This document shows positions 17,119 to 30,561 of a stretch of 39,906 nucleotides of DNA, one piece after another. Position numbers and translations under genes: made by a program. The notes under the pieces are model-generated. The model was not told the DNA's origin. It saw only the letters and a program-made list of their open reading frames with translations, and searched no databases. Source of the stretch: Escherichia coli (GTDB taxonomy: Bacteria > Pseudomonadota > Gammaproteobacteria > Enterobacterales > Enterobacteriaceae); contig NZ_JAATUR010000041.1 in the NCBI RefSeq assembly GCF_011881725.1, forward strand, positions 1 through 39,906. The letters run 5' to 3'. Position 1 is the stretch's first letter. Every line of letters starts with the position of its first letter.

Positions 17119-17943
17119 ATGAACAAAACTGCGATTGCGCTGCTGGCCCTGCTAGCCAGTAGCGCCAGCCTGGCTGCGACGCCGTGGCAAAAAATAACCC
17201 AACCTGTGCCGGGTAGCGCACAATCGATAGGCAGTTTTTCTAATGGCTGTATCGTCGGCGCTGACACGCTGCCGATACAGTCCGAACATTATCAGGTCAT
17301 GCGTACCGATCAGCGTCGCTATTTCGGACACCCGGATCTGGTGATGTTTATCCAGCGTCTGAGTCGCCAGGTGAGCAATCTGGGCATGGGTACGGTGCTG
17401 ATTGGCGATATGGGGATGCCCGCTGGTGGGCGTTTCAACGGCGGTCATGCCAGCCACCAGACCGGACTGGATGTCGATATCTTCCTGCAACTGCCGAAAA
17501 CACGCTGGACTTCCGCGCAACTGTTGCGTCCGCAAGCATTAGATTTGGTTTCCCGCGACGGTAAACACGTTGTCCCCACGCTGTGGAAGCCAGAAATTTT
17601 CAGCTTGATCAAACTCGCCGCGCAGGACAAAGATGTCACCCGCATTTTTGTTAATCCGGCAATTAAACAACAACTTTGCCTTGATGCGGGCACCGATCGC
17701 GACTGGTTGCGCAAAGTGCGACCCTGGTTCCAGCATCGCGCGCATATGCATGTACGATTACGTTGTCCTGCCGATAGTCTGGAATGTGAAGATCAACCTT
17801 TACCGCCACCGGGCGATGGTTGCGGGGCAGAACTGCAAAGCTGGTTTGAACCACCAAAACCGGGAACAACAAAGCCTGAGAAGAAGACACCGCCTCCGTT
17901 GCCGCCTTCCTGCCAGGCGCTACTGGATGAGCACGTGATCTAA
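17119..17943 (+). CDS. mepA: Penicillin-insensitive murein DD-endopeptidase MepA
   Basis: This periplasmic zinc peptidase (M74, LAS fold) cuts D-Ala-mDAP cross-links in peptidoglycan. It has 274 residues with a cleaved signal peptide ending at ASSASLA. Metal and active-site residues are visible in [15 protein letters not shown] (His110, His113, Asp120) and in HMHVRL (His211 region). Several cysteines in the second half form the known disulphides. The C-terminus is Pro- and Lys-rich. The start lies 3 nt after the aroC stop and the stop overlaps the yfcA start by one base. Confidence 0.97.
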   Translation: MNKTAIALLALLASSASLAATPWQKITQPVPGSAQSIGSFSNGCIVGADTLPIQSEHYQVMRTDQRRYFGHPDLVMFIQRLSRQVSNLGMGTVLIGDMGMPAGGRFNGGHASHQTGLDVDIFLQLPKTRWTSAQLLRPQALDLVSRDGKHVVPTLWKPEIFSLIKLAAQDKDVTRIFVNPAIKQQLCLDAGTDRDWLRKVRPWFQHRAHMHVRLRCPADSLECEDQPLPPPGDGCGAELQSWFEPPKPGTTKPEKKTPPPLPPSCQALLDEHVI

Positions 17944-18752
17944 TGGAAACGTTTAATAGCCTGTTTATGGTTTCCCCGCTGTTGCTGGGTGTCCTCTTTT
18001 TTGTCGCCATGCTGGCGGGGTTTATTGACTCGATTGCCGGTGGCGGTGGGTTACTGACCATTCCGGCATTGATGGCGGCGGGGATGTCTCCGGCTAACGC
18101 GTTGGCAACCAATAAACTGCAAGCCTGCGGCGGCTCAATCTCGGCCACTATCTATTTTATTCGCCGCAAAGTAGTTAGCTTAAGCGATCAGAAACTCAAC
18201 ATCGCCATGACCTTTGTCGGCTCAATGAGCGGTGCGCTGCTGGTGCAGTATGTTCAGGCCGATATATTACGGCAGATTTTGCCCATCCTCGTGATTTGCA
18301 TCGGCCTCTATTTCTTATTAATGCCAAAATTGGGCGAAGAAGATCGCCAGCGCCGGATGTACGGTTTGCCCTTCGCGTTAATTGCCGGTGGCTGTGTCGG
18401 TTTTTACGACGGATTCTTTGGCCCGGCTGCCGGATCATTTTATGCCCTGGCCTTCGTTACGCTGTGCGGTTTTAACCTCGCCAAAGCCACGGCCCACGCG
18501 AAATTACTTAACGCAACGTCAAACATCGGTGGCCTGCTGCTGTTTATTCTCGGCGGCAAAGTGATTTGGGCGACAGGAGTCGTGATGCTGGTGGGGCAGT
18601 TTCTTGGCGCACGCATGGGCTCGAGACTGGTGTTGAGCAAAGGACAAAAGCTGATCCGCCCGATGATCGTTATCGTCTCGGCGGTGATGAGTGCCAAATT
18701 ACTTTATGATAGCCACGGACAGGAGATCCTCCACTGGTTGGGGATGAACTAA
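17943..18752 (+). CDS. yfcA: Inner-membrane protein YfcA (TauE/SafE family)
   Basis: The 269-residue protein has about eight membrane segments arranged as a repeat, with the family signature GFIDSIAGGGGLLTIPALMAAG near the N-terminus and the related GFYDGFFGPAAGSF half-way. The TauE/SafE family includes putative sulfite, sulfoacetate and other organic-anion exporters. The substrate of YfcA is unknown. It overlaps mepA and epmC by one base each (TAATG), so it is translationally coupled within the prmB-aroC-mepA-yfcA-epmC-yfcL string. Confidence 0.93.
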   Translation: METFNSLFMVSPLLLGVLFFVAMLAGFIDSIAGGGGLLTIPALMAAGMSPANALATNKLQACGGSISATIYFIRRKVVSLSDQKLNIAMTFVGSMSGALLVQYVQADILRQILPILVICIGLYFLLMPKLGEEDRQRRMYGLPFALIAGGCVGFYDGFFGPAAGSFYALAFVTLCGFNLAKATAHAKLLNATSNIGGLLLFILGGKVIWATGVVMLVGQFLGARMGSRLVLSKGQKLIRPMIVIVSAVMSAKLLYDSHGQEILHWLGMN

Positions 18753-19300
18753 TGAACAGTACACACCACTATGAGCAGTTGATTGACATTTTTGATCGCT
18801 GCTTTGCCGATGAATTTAATACCCGTCTGATTAAAGGCGATGACGAACCGGTCTATCTTCCTGCTGATGCGGAAGTACCGTATAACCGAATCGTCTTCGC
18901 TCATGGCTTTTATGCCAGCGCCATCCACGAGATTTCGCACTGGTGTATTGCCGGGAAAGCGCGTCGTGAGCTGGTTGATTTCGGCTACTGGTATTGCCCG
19001 GACGGACGCGATGCCCAAACGCAAAGCCAGTTTGAAGATGTTGAAGTTAAGCCGCAGGCGCTTGACTGGTTATTCTGCGTGGCGGCGGGCTATCCGTTTA
19101 ATGTCAGTTGCGACAATCTGGAAGGGGATTTCGAACCGGACCGCGTGGTGTTTCAACGGCGGGTACATGCGCAGGTGATGGATTATCTGGCAAACGGTAT
19201 TCCCCAACGTCCGGCACGCTTCATAAACGCATTACAAAATTATTACCACACGGCGGAACTTACGGCGGAACAATTTCCGTGGCCGGAAGCGCTCAACTGA
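18752..19300 (+). CDS. epmC: Elongation factor P hydroxylase EpmC
   Basis: EpmC hydroxylates the beta-lysylated Lys34 of elongation factor P, finishing the modification started by EpmA and EpmB. The 182-residue protein matches K-12 YfcM. It contains the conserved stretches RIVFAHGFYASAIHEISHW (with His/Glu typical of a metal site), GYWYCPDGRD and QVEALDW-like QALDWLF. It is cytoplasmic and has no signal peptide. The TAATG overlap couples it to yfcA; yfcL follows after 33 nt. Confidence 0.96.
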   Translation: MNSTHHYEQLIDIFDRCFADEFNTRLIKGDDEPVYLPADAEVPYNRIVFAHGFYASAIHEISHWCIAGKARRELVDFGYWYCPDGRDAQTQSQFEDVEVKPQALDWLFCVAAGYPFNVSCDNLEGDFEPDRVVFQRRVHAQVMDYLANGIPQRPARFINALQNYYHTAELTAEQFPWPEALN

Positions 19301-19333
19301 AGCCTGTGCCACGTTTTACAATGAGGAAAGAAG

Positions 19334-19612
19334 ATGATCGCGGAGTTTGAATCACGCATTCTGGCATTAATCGACGGCATGGTTGACCATGCCAGTGATG
19401 ACGAGTTGTTTGCCAGTGGGTATTTGCGTGGCCACCTGACATTAGCCATCGCAGAACTGGAAAGTGGTGAGGACCACTCCGCCCAGGCGGTACATACGAC
19501 CGTTAGCCAGAGTCTGGAAAAAGCCATTGGTGCCGGTGAATTGTCGCCGCGTGACCAGGCGCTGGTAACCGATATGTGGGAAAAACTGTTTCAGCAGGCT
19601 TCACAGCAGTAA
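19334..19612 (+). CDS. yfcL: Conserved small protein YfcL
   Basis: A 92-residue acidic, helical protein ([18 protein letters not shown] at the start) of a gamma-proteobacterial family with no established function. The ATG at 19334 follows GAGGAAAG at good spacing. It is the last gene of the prmB-yfcL string, and REP elements follow it. Confidence 0.92.
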   Translation: MIAEFESRILALIDGMVDHASDDELFASGYLRGHLTLAIAELESGEDHSAQAVHTTVSQSLEKAIGAGELSPRDQALVTDMWEKLFQQASQQ

Positions 19613-19633
19613 GTTGTGGCGTCTGGAGGCTAT

Positions 19634-19718
<85 letters not shown>

Positions 19719-19731
19719 ATGCCAAAGCAGA

Positions 19732-21804
<2,073 letters not shown>

Positions 21805-21813
21805 CTAATAATT

Positions 21814-21830
21814 GGCTGATCGGACTTGTT
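21814..21830. promoter_or_regulatory. FadR-like site upstream of fabB
   Basis: The 17-mer GGCTGATCGGACTTGTT matches the FadR consensus AACTGGTCnGACnTGTT at most positions. At fabB FadR is known to act as an activator, and the position about 70 bp upstream of the start codon fits an upstream activator site. Confidence 0.7.
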
Positions 21831-21832
21831 CG

Positions 21833-21848
21833 GCGTACAAGTGTACGC
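21833..21848. promoter_or_regulatory. FabR-like operator of fabB
   Basis: The palindrome GCGTACAAGTGTACGC (7-bp arms, 2-bp centre) matches the known FabR operator type at fabB and fabA. FabR with unsaturated acyl thioesters represses unsaturated fatty acid synthesis. It directly follows the FadR-like site, giving a compact dual control region. Confidence 0.8.
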
Positions 21849-21896
21849 TATTGTGCATGCGAAACTTACTCTATGTGCGACTTACAGAGGTATTGA

Positions 21897-23117
21897 ATGA
21901 AACGTGCAGTGATTACTGGCCTGGGCATTGTTTCCAGCATCGGTAATAACCAGCAGGAAGTCCTGGCATCTCTGCGTGAAGGACGCTCAGGGATCACTTT
22001 CTCTCAGGAGCTGAAGGATTCCGGCATGCGTAGCCACGTTTGGGGCAACGTAAAACTGGATACCACTGGCCTCATTGACCGCAAAGTTGTGCGCTTTATG
22101 AGCGACGCATCCATCTATGCATTCCTTTCTATGGAGCAGGCAATCGCAGATGCAGGCCTCTCCCCGGAAGCTTACCAGAATAACCCGCGCGTTGGCCTGA
22201 TTGCAGGTTCCGGCGGCGGTTCCCCGCGTTTCCAGGTGTTCGGCGCTGACGCAATGCGCGGCCCGCGCGGCCTGAAAGCGGTAGGCCCGTATGTGGTCAC
22301 CAAAGCGATGGCATCTGGCGTTTCTGCCTGCCTCGCCACGCCGTTCAAAATTCACGGCGTTAACTACTCCATCAGCTCCGCGTGTGCGACCTCCGCACAC
22401 TGTATCGGTAACGCAGTAGAGCAGATCCAACTGGGCAAACAAGACATCGTGTTTGCTGGCGGCGGCGAAGAGCTGTGCTGGGAAATGGCCTGCGAATTCG
22501 ACGCAATGGGCGCGCTGTCTACCAAATACAACGACACCCCAGAAAAAGCCTCCCGTACTTACGACGCTAACCGTGACGGTTTCGTTATCGCTGGCGGCGG
22601 TGGTATGGTGGTGGTCGAAGAACTGGAACACGCGCTGGCGCGTGGTGCTCACATCTATGCTGAAATCGTTGGCTACGGCGCAACCTCTGATGGCGCAGAC
22701 ATGGTTGCTCCGTCTGGCGAAGGTGCAGTTCGCTGCATGAAGATGGCGATGCACGGTGTTGATACCCCAATCGACTACCTGAACTCTCATGGTACTTCGA
22801 CTCCGGTTGGCGACGTGAAAGAACTGGCAGCTATCCGTGAAGTGTTCGGCGATAAGAGCCCAGCGATTTCTGCAACCAAAGCAATGACCGGTCACTCTCT
22901 GGGCGCTGCGGGTGTGCAGGAAGCTATCTATTCTCTGCTGATGCTGGAACACGGCTTTATCGCCCCAAGCATCAACATTGAAGAGCTGGACGAGCAGGCT
23001 GCAGGTCTGAACATCGTGACCGAAACAACCGATCGCGAACTGACCACCGTTATGTCTAACAGCTTCGGCTTCGGCGGCACCAACGCTACGCTGGTAATGC
23101 GTAAGCTGAAAGATTAA
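21897..23117 (+). CDS. fabB: 3-oxoacyl-ACP synthase I FabB
   Basis: FabB condenses acyl-ACP with malonyl-ACP in fatty acid synthesis and is essential for elongating the cis-3-decenoyl chain to unsaturated fatty acids. It has 406 residues. The catalytic triad motifs are all present: [12 protein letters not shown] (Cys163), [11 protein letters not shown] (His298) and [12 protein letters not shown] (His333), plus the C-terminal [10 protein letters not shown]. It is transcribed alone behind FadR and FabR sites. The codon usage is strongly biased, as for a highly expressed gene. Confidence 0.98.
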   Translation: MKRAVITGLGIVSSIGNNQQEVLASLREGRSGITFSQELKDSGMRSHVWGNVKLDTTGLIDRKVVRFMSDASIYAFLSMEQAIADAGLSPEAYQNNPRVGLIAGSGGGSPRFQVFGADAMRGPRGLKAVGPYVVTKAMASGVSACLATPFKIHGVNYSISSACATSAHCIGNAVEQIQLGKQDIVFAGGGEELCWEMACEFDAMGALSTKYNDTPEKASRTYDANRDGFVIAGGGGMVVVEELEHALARGAHIYAEIVGYGATSDGADMVAPSGEGAVRCMKMAMHGVDTPIDYLNSHGTSTPVGDVKELAAIREVFGDKSPAISATKAMTGHSLGAAGVQEAIYSLLMLEHGFIAPSINIEELDEQAAGLNIVTETTDRELTTVMSNSFGFGGTNATLVMRKLKD

Positions 23118-23124
23118 TTTGGAG

Positions 23125-23160
23125 TAGGTCGGATAAGACGCGCCAGCGTCGCATCCGACA
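23125..23160. repeat. REP element after fabB
   Basis: A single REP unit, TAGGTCGGATAAGACGCG...GCATCCGACA, starts 8 bases after the fabB stop. It probably stabilises the abundant fabB mRNA. A terminator follows about 30 bp later. Confidence 0.88.
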
Positions 23161-23192
23161 ATACGCACCAATGCCGCAACCGACAGTAACGC

Positions 23193-23219
23193 AAAAGGGA
23201 GCCTGATGGTTCCCTTTTT
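23193..23219 (+). terminator. fabB terminator
   Basis: The stem AAAAGGGAGCC pairs with GGTTCCCTTTT (loop TGAT, one G-T pair) and runs directly into a T-rich end. It is a clear intrinsic terminator after the REP element. Confidence 0.9.
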
Positions 23220-23378
23220 CACATCATTGACAATCGCCGCCTGTTCCAGGCAAACTTCCCGTTTTGTCGATTTCCTTCTGATAAGACGTACGCGTTAAAT
23301 CCTGCCAACGCACCGTAACCCTAAAACCAGAGAGATGAGACGGGGACACTCCTCGCCTTGCGCTGCATTCTGGAGTAA

Positions 23379-25549
<2,171 letters not shown>

Positions 25550-25648
25550 TACGTATCCTTATACCTGAAATCATCGCAAGTATGCCTGGCCGCGAGATTA
25601 TGGCACACTTGTTCGGTTAACTCTCGTTCTCATACAGGTACCACAAAC

Positions 25649-26785
25649 GTGAAAATCCTTGTTGATGAAAATATGCCTTATGCCCGCGAATTATTTAGCC
25701 GTTTGGGTGAGGTGACCGCGGTTCCGGGGCGTCCAATTCCAGTTTCAGAGCTGGATGATGCAGATGCTTTGATGGTGCGTTCGGTCACGAAAGTGAATGA
25801 ATCTTTACTGGCAGGTAAACCAGTAAAATTTATTGGCACCGCGACTGCGGGGACGGACCATGTCGATGAAGCGTGGTTAAAGCAGGCGGGAATTGGTTTT
25901 TCCGCGGCTCCAGGCTGTAATGCGATTGCGGTAGTGGAATATGTTTTCTCGTCATTGTTGATGCTTGCCGAACGCGATGGATTTTCACTGCACGAGCGTA
26001 CCGTGGGGATCGTGGGCGTCGGCAATGTTGGACGACGTTTACAGGCACGGCTGGAAGCGTGGGGGATCAAAACATTACTTTGCGATCCACCGCGCGCCGA
26101 TCGTGGGGATGAGGGGGATTTCCGTCCTCTTGATGAGCTGGTTGCACAAGCAGACATTCTGACTTTCCATACTCCACTCTATAAAGATGGGCCATACAAA
26201 ACGCGGCATCTGGCGGATGAAAAACTGATTCGCAACCTGAAGCCGGGGGCGATTCTGATTAACGCCTGCCGTGGCGCAGTTGTCGATAATACCGCACTGC
26301 TGACCTGTCTGAATGAAGGCCAGAAATTAAGCGTGGTGCTGGATGTCTGGGAAGGTGAGCCAGAACTCAACGTCGAGCTGCTGAAAAAAGTGGATATCGG
26401 CACGCCGCATATCGCGGGTTATACCCTTGAAGGTAAAGCGCGCGGCACTACGCAAGTGTTTGAAGCCTACAGCAAGTTTATTGGCCATGAACAGCACGTT
26501 GCGTTGGATACTCTACTGCCCGCGCCGGAATTTGGCCGCATCACGCTGCATGGTCCGCTCGATCAGCCGACGCTGAAAAGGCTGGTGCATTTGGTGTATG
26601 ATGTGCGCCGCGATGACGCACCGCTGCGTAAAGTCGCCGGGATACCGGGTGAGTTCGATAAACTGCGCAAAAACTATCTTGAGCGCCGTGAATGGTCGTC
26701 TCTGTATGTAATTTGTGATGACGCCAGTGCGGCATCATTGCTGTGTAAACTGGGTTTTAACGCCGTTCATCATCCGGCACGTTAA
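25649..26785 (+). CDS. pdxB: Erythronate-4-phosphate dehydrogenase PdxB
   Basis: PdxB oxidises 4-phosphoerythronate to 2-oxo-3-hydroxy-4-phosphobutanoate in pyridoxal phosphate synthesis. The GTG at 25649 gives 378 residues, the K-12 length; in-frame codons further upstream overlap the flk start. It has a D-2-hydroxyacid dehydrogenase fold: NAD-binding [20 protein letters not shown] near 120-140, catalytic Arg in [10 protein letters not shown], and the [10 protein letters not shown] segment with the catalytic His. The C-terminal PdxB dimerisation domain ends the protein. It is upstream of usg-truA, in the known pdxB-usg-truA-dedA order. Confidence 0.97.
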   Translation: MKILVDENMPYARELFSRLGEVTAVPGRPIPVSELDDADALMVRSVTKVNESLLAGKPVKFIGTATAGTDHVDEAWLKQAGIGFSAAPGCNAIAVVEYVFSSLLMLAERDGFSLHERTVGIVGVGNVGRRLQARLEAWGIKTLLCDPPRADRGDEGDFRPLDELVAQADILTFHTPLYKDGPYKTRHLADEKLIRNLKPGAILINACRGAVVDNTALLTCLNEGQKLSVVLDVWEGEPELNVELLKKVDIGTPHIAGYTLEGKARGTTQVFEAYSKFIGHEQHVALDTLLPAPEFGRITLHGPLDQPTLKRLVHLVYDVRRDDAPLRKVAGIPGEFDKLRKNYLERREWSSLYVICDDASAASLLCKLGFNAVHHPAR

Positions 26786-26797
26786 TCTCTTCTTGAT

Positions 26798-26832
26798 GCT
26801 CTCTGCTGTAACATTGGCAGGGAGCTTTGCTA
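26798..26832 (+). terminator. Hairpin between pdxB and usg
   Basis: A 9-bp stem with one wobble (26798-26806 with 26817-26825) is followed by TTTGCTATTT. It looks like an attenuator or partial terminator separating pdxB from usg. Confidence 0.55.
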
Positions 26833-26850
26833 TTTCTGGAGTAAACCACC

Positions 26851-27864
26851 ATGTCTGAAGGCTGGAACATTGCCGTCCTGGGCGCAACTGGCGCTGTGGG
26901 CGAAGCCCTGCTTGAAACGCTGGCTGAACGTCAGTTCCCGGTTGGGGAAATTTATGCACTGGCACGTAACGAAAGCGCAGGCGAACAACTGCGCTTTGGT
27001 GGTAAGACAATCACCGTGCAGGATGCCGCTGAATTCGACTGGACGCAGGCGCAACTGGCGTTTTTTGTCGCAGGCAAAGAAGCCACCGTGGCCTGGGTTG
27101 AAGAAGCGACCAACTCAGGTTGCCTTGTGATCGACAGCAGCGGATTGTTCGCTCTCGAACCCGACGTACCGCTGGTGGTGCCGGAAGTAAACCCGTTTGT
27201 ACTGACCGATTACCGCAACCGGAATGTCATTGCCGTACCGGACAGCCTGACCAGCCAGCTGCTGGCTTCTTTGAAACCGTTAATCGATCAGGGCGGTTTG
27301 TCACGAATCAGCGTCACCAGCCTGATTTCAGCTTCCGCTCAGGGCAAAAAAGCGGTCGATGCGTTAGCGGGACAGAGTGCGAAATTGCTCAACGGCATTC
27401 CGATTGACGAAGAAGATTTCTTCGGGCGTCAGTTGGCATTCAACATGCTGCCGTTACTGCCGGATCGTGAAGGTTCCGTGCGTGAAGAACGCCGTATCGT
27501 CGATGAGGTGCGCAAAATCATGCAGGACGAAGGTCTGATGATTTCGGCAAGCGTTGTCCAGGCTCCGGTATTTTACGGTCACGCCCAGATGGTCAACTTT
27601 GAAGCTTTGCGTCCGCTGGCGGCAGAAGAAGCGCGGGATGCGTTTGCTCAGGGCGAAGATATTGTGCTCTCTGAAGAGAACGAGTTTCCGACTCAGGTAG
27701 GGGACGCTTCTGGTACGCCGCACCTTTCCGTGGGCTGCGTGCGTAATGACTACGGTATGCCGGAGCAAATCCAGTTCTGGTCGGTGGCTGATAACGTTCG
27801 CTTTGGTGGGGCGCTAATGGCGGTGAAAATCGCCGAGAAACTGGTGCAGGAGTATCTGTACTAA
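26851..27864 (+). CDS. usg: Usg, aspartate-semialdehyde dehydrogenase-like protein without catalytic Cys
   Basis: The 337-residue protein has the fold and layout of aspartate-semialdehyde dehydrogenase: an N-terminal NADP site [16 protein letters not shown] (residues 9-24) and the C-terminal dimerisation domain with [11 protein letters not shown]. Where true family enzymes have an Asn-Cys pair with the nucleophilic cysteine, this one has Asp131-Ser132 ([10 protein letters not shown]), so dehydrogenase activity by the usual mechanism is not expected. The cellular role is unknown. It overlaps the truA start by one base, so it is coupled to tRNA pseudouridylation. Confidence 0.95.
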   Translation: MSEGWNIAVLGATGAVGEALLETLAERQFPVGEIYALARNESAGEQLRFGGKTITVQDAAEFDWTQAQLAFFVAGKEATVAWVEEATNSGCLVIDSSGLFALEPDVPLVVPEVNPFVLTDYRNRNVIAVPDSLTSQLLASLKPLIDQGGLSRISVTSLISASAQGKKAVDALAGQSAKLLNGIPIDEEDFFGRQLAFNMLPLLPDREGSVREERRIVDEVRKIMQDEGLMISASVVQAPVFYGHAQMVNFEALRPLAAEEARDAFAQGEDIVLSEENEFPTQVGDASGTPHLSVGCVRNDYGMPEQIQFWSVADNVRFGGALMAVKIAEKLVQEYLY

Positions 27865-28676
27865 TGTCCGACCAGCAACAACCGCCAGTTTATAAAATTG
27901 CGCTGGGCATTGAGTACGACGGCAGTAAGTATTACGGCTGGCAACGGCAGAACGAAGTACGCAGTGTGCAGGAGAAGCTGGAAAAGGCGCTCTCCCAGGT
28001 GGCGAACGAACCCATCACCGTGTTCTGTGCCGGGCGGACCGACGCGGGCGTACATGGCACCGGGCAGGTTGTGCATTTCGAAACTACCGCGCAGCGGAAA
28101 GACGCTGCGTGGACGTTGGGCGTAAATGCGAATTTACCTGGTGACATCGCCGTGCGTTGGGTTAAAGCTGTACCCGATGATTTTCATGCCCGATTTAGCG
28201 CCACGGCTCGCCGTTATCGCTACATCATCTACAATCATCGACTGCGCCCGGCAGTGCTGAGTAAAGGTGTGACCCACTTTTACGAACCGCTGGACGCCGA
28301 ACGGATGCATCGGGCTGCGCAATGCTTGTTGGGCGAGAATGATTTCACCTCGTTCCGTGCGGTGCAGTGCCAGTCCCGAACGCCGTGGCGCAACGTGATG
28401 CATATTAACGTCACGCGACATGGTCCTTATGTGGTGGTCGATATCAAAGCGAATGCTTTTGTGCATCATATGGTGAGGAATATTGTCGGTAGCCTGATGG
28501 AAGTGGGCGCCCACAACCAGCCAGAGAGTTGGATAGCAGAGCTGTTAGCGGCAAAGGACAGAACGCTGGCGGCAGCAACGGCGAAAGCGGAAGGGCTATA
28601 TCTGGTTGCGGTAGATTACCCTGACCGATTTGATCTTCCCAAACCGCCAATGGGCCCGCTATTTCTGGCGGACTAA
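27864..28676 (+). CDS. truA: tRNA pseudouridine synthase A, TruA
   Basis: TruA makes pseudouridine at positions 38, 39 and 40 of the anticodon stem-loop of many tRNAs. It has 270 residues. The catalytic aspartate is Asp60 in [16 protein letters not shown], with further family motifs RRYRYIIYN and [18 protein letters not shown] overlap with usg indicates coupling. A perfect hairpin and then dedA follow. Confidence 0.98.
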   Translation: MSDQQQPPVYKIALGIEYDGSKYYGWQRQNEVRSVQEKLEKALSQVANEPITVFCAGRTDAGVHGTGQVVHFETTAQRKDAAWTLGVNANLPGDIAVRWVKAVPDDFHARFSATARRYRYIIYNHRLRPAVLSKGVTHFYEPLDAERMHRAAQCLLGENDFTSFRAVQCQSRTPWRNVMHINVTRHGPYVVVDIKANAFVHHMVRNIVGSLMEVGAHNQPESWIAELLAAKDRTLAAATAKAEGLYLVAVDYPDRFDLPKPPMGPLFLAD

Positions 28677-28698
28677 TGAGAATAATGCTCTAAAAATT

Positions 28699-28729
28699 TC
28701 AGGCTGTAGCCAACGTAGTTACAGCCTGA
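28699..28729. other. Perfect hairpin between truA and dedA
   Basis: A perfect 10-bp stem (TCAGGCTGTA 28699-28708 with TACAGCCTGA 28720-28729) encloses an 11-nt loop. No T-tract follows, so it is not a standard terminator. It ends 29 nt before the dedA ATG and could affect dedA translation or be an RNA-processing or Rho-dependent end signal. Confidence 0.6.
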
Positions 28730-28758
28730 GAGATGAAGAGTACAAGGCATAGGCAATT

Positions 28759-29418
28759 ATGGACCTGATTTATTTCCTCATCGATTTTATTTTGCACATT
28801 GATGTGCATCTGGCGGAGCTGGTCGCGGAGTACGGCGTCTGGGTTTATGCCATTTTGTTTTTGATTCTGTTCTGTGAAACCGGGCTTGTGGTAACACCGT
28901 TTTTACCCGGTGATTCCCTGCTATTTGTCGCTGGCGCGTTGGCATCGCTGGAGACTAACGATCTCAATGTCCATATGATGGTCATACTGATGTTGATTGC
29001 TGCAATTGTGGGTGACGCGGTCAACTACACCATTGGGCGACTGTTCGGTGAGAAGTTGTTCAGTAATCCCAATTCGAAAATTTTCCGTCGTAGTTATCTC
29101 GACAAAACGCACCAGTTTTATGAGAAGCATGGCGGAAAAACCATTATTCTCGCTCGTTTTGTGCCTATCGTCAGAACGTTCGCCCCGTTCGTTGCGGGTA
29201 TGGGCCACATGTCGTACCGTCATTTCGCCGCTTATAACGTGATCGGCGCACTGTTATGGGTACTGCTTTTTACCTATGCAGGTTATTTCTTCGGTACAAT
29301 CCCGATGGTTCAGGATAACCTTAAGCTGCTGATCGTCGGTATTATTGTGGTTTCCATTTTGCCGGGCGTCATCGAAATTATCCGTCACAAACGCGCTGCG
29401 GCACGCGCCGCAAAATAA
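28759..29418 (+). CDS. dedA: Inner-membrane protein DedA
   Basis: DedA-family proteins are membrane proteins with re-entrant loops, and several act as undecaprenyl-phosphate or phospholipid flippases. The 219-residue protein has the conserved [24 protein letters not shown] region with acidic residues, and [24 protein letters not shown] with the essential arginines, characteristic of the family. It lies between truA and accD, the classical hisT-dedA-accD order. Confidence 0.96.
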   Translation: MDLIYFLIDFILHIDVHLAELVAEYGVWVYAILFLILFCETGLVVTPFLPGDSLLFVAGALASLETNDLNVHMMVILMLIAAIVGDAVNYTIGRLFGEKLFSNPNSKIFRRSYLDKTHQFYEKHGGKTIILARFVPIVRTFAPFVAGMGHMSYRHFAAYNVIGALLWVLLFTYAGYFFGTIPMVQDNLKLLIVGIIVVSILPGVIEIIRHKRAAARAAK

Positions 29419-29497
29419 AAAGTAACTCCGCGGTTCGACCACTTTTTTATCCAAAGTTTCGGGCTGTTATGTTTTAATGTGCAACATTCATGGTCTG

Positions 29498-29529
29498 TTG
29501 GGGGCAAAAATGGCATTATGCGTCCCCAA
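29498..29529 (+). promoter_or_regulatory. Hairpin in the accD leader
   Basis: An imperfect stem (TTGGGG-G-CA at 29498-29506 with TG-CGT-CCCCAA at 29519-29529) forms in the accD 5' leader, ending 44 nt before the ATG. The carboxyltransferase is known to bind its own accA and accD mRNAs, so this is a candidate regulatory structure, though that is an inference. Confidence 0.4.
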
Positions 29530-29573
29530 AGATAAAACTGGCATCGAACCAGGTTCAGACAGAAAGGTCCCTA

Positions 29574-30488
29574 ATGAGCTGGATTGAACGAATTAAAAGC
29601 AACATTACTCCCACCCGCAAGGCGAGCATTCCTGAAGGTGTGTGGACTAAGTGTGATAGCTGCGGTCAGGTTTTATACCGCGCTGAACTGGAACGTAATC
29701 TTGAGGTCTGTCCGAAGTGTGATCATCACATGCGTATGTCGGCGCGTAACCGCCTGCATAGCTTGTTAGATGAAGGAAGCCTTGTAGAGCTGGGTAGCGA
29801 GCTTGAGCCGAAAGATGTGCTGAAGTTCCGTGACTCCAAGAAGTATAAAGACCGTCTGGCCTCTGCGCAGAAAGAAACCGGCGAAAAAGACGCGCTGGTG
29901 GTGATGAAAGGCACTCTGTACGGTATGCCGGTTGTTGCTGCGGCATTTGAATTCGCCTTTATGGGCGGTTCAATGGGCTCGGTGGTTGGCGCTCGTTTCG
30001 TGCGTGCCGTTGAGCAGGCGCTGGAAGATAACTGCCCGCTGATCTGCTTCTCCGCCTCTGGTGGCGCACGTATGCAGGAAGCGTTGATGTCGCTGATGCA
30101 GATGGCGAAAACCTCTGCGGCACTGGCAAAAATGCAGGAGCGCGGGTTACCGTACATTTCCGTGCTGACCGACCCGACCATGGGTGGTGTTTCTGCAAGC
30201 TTCGCGATGCTGGGCGATCTCAACATTGCTGAACCGAAAGCGTTAATCGGTTTTGCCGGTCCGCGCGTTATCGAACAGACCGTTCGCGAAAAACTGCCGC
30301 CGGGATTCCAGCGCAGTGAATTCCTGATCGAGAAAGGCGCTATCGACATGATCGTCCGTCGTCCGGAAATGCGCCTGAAACTGGCGAGCATTCTGGCGAA
30401 GCTGATGAATTTGCCTGCGCCTAATCCTGATGCGCCGCGTGAAGGCGAAGTGGTGCCACCGGTGCCTGATCAGGAACCAGAGGCCTGA
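29574..30488 (+). CDS. accD: Acetyl-CoA carboxylase carboxyltransferase subunit beta, AccD
   Basis: AccD with AccA transfers the carboxyl group from biotin carrier protein to acetyl-CoA, making malonyl-CoA for fatty acid synthesis. The start at 29574 gives 304 residues. A four-cysteine zinc ribbon (Cys27, Cys30, Cys46, Cys49) also binds nucleic acid, then the crotonase-fold carboxyltransferase domain with [12 protein letters not shown] and [15 protein letters not shown]. The C-terminus is Pro-rich. A frame from 29490 would add 28 residues across the leader hairpin and is rejected. A strong terminator follows. Confidence 0.98.
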   Translation: MSWIERIKSNITPTRKASIPEGVWTKCDSCGQVLYRAELERNLEVCPKCDHHMRMSARNRLHSLLDEGSLVELGSELEPKDVLKFRDSKKYKDRLASAQKETGEKDALVVMKGTLYGMPVVAAAFEFAFMGGSMGSVVGARFVRAVEQALEDNCPLICFSASGGARMQEALMSLMQMAKTSAALAKMQERGLPYISVLTDPTMGGVSASFAMLGDLNIAEPKALIGFAGPRVIEQTVREKLPPGFQRSEFLIEKGAIDMIVRRPEMRLKLASILAKLMNLPAPNPDAPREGEVVPPVPDQEPEA

Positions 30489-30496
30489 TAACTGAT

Positions 30497-30525
30497 AAGG
30501 GCAGGGCCACTGGCTCTGCCCTTTT
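30497..30525 (+). terminator. accD terminator
   Basis: An uninterrupted stem (30497-30508 with 30512-30523, one G-T pair, 3-nt loop) followed by TTTT makes a good intrinsic terminator. Confidence 0.9.
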
Positions 30526-30561
30526 GCTATTTATTCTCCCCGTAACGAATCAGCGGATACC

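Noticed and set aside
21987..23222. 411-codon open frame antisense to fabB
   Set aside because: It is a codon-bias shadow of the highly expressed fabB gene and shows no domain or start signal.
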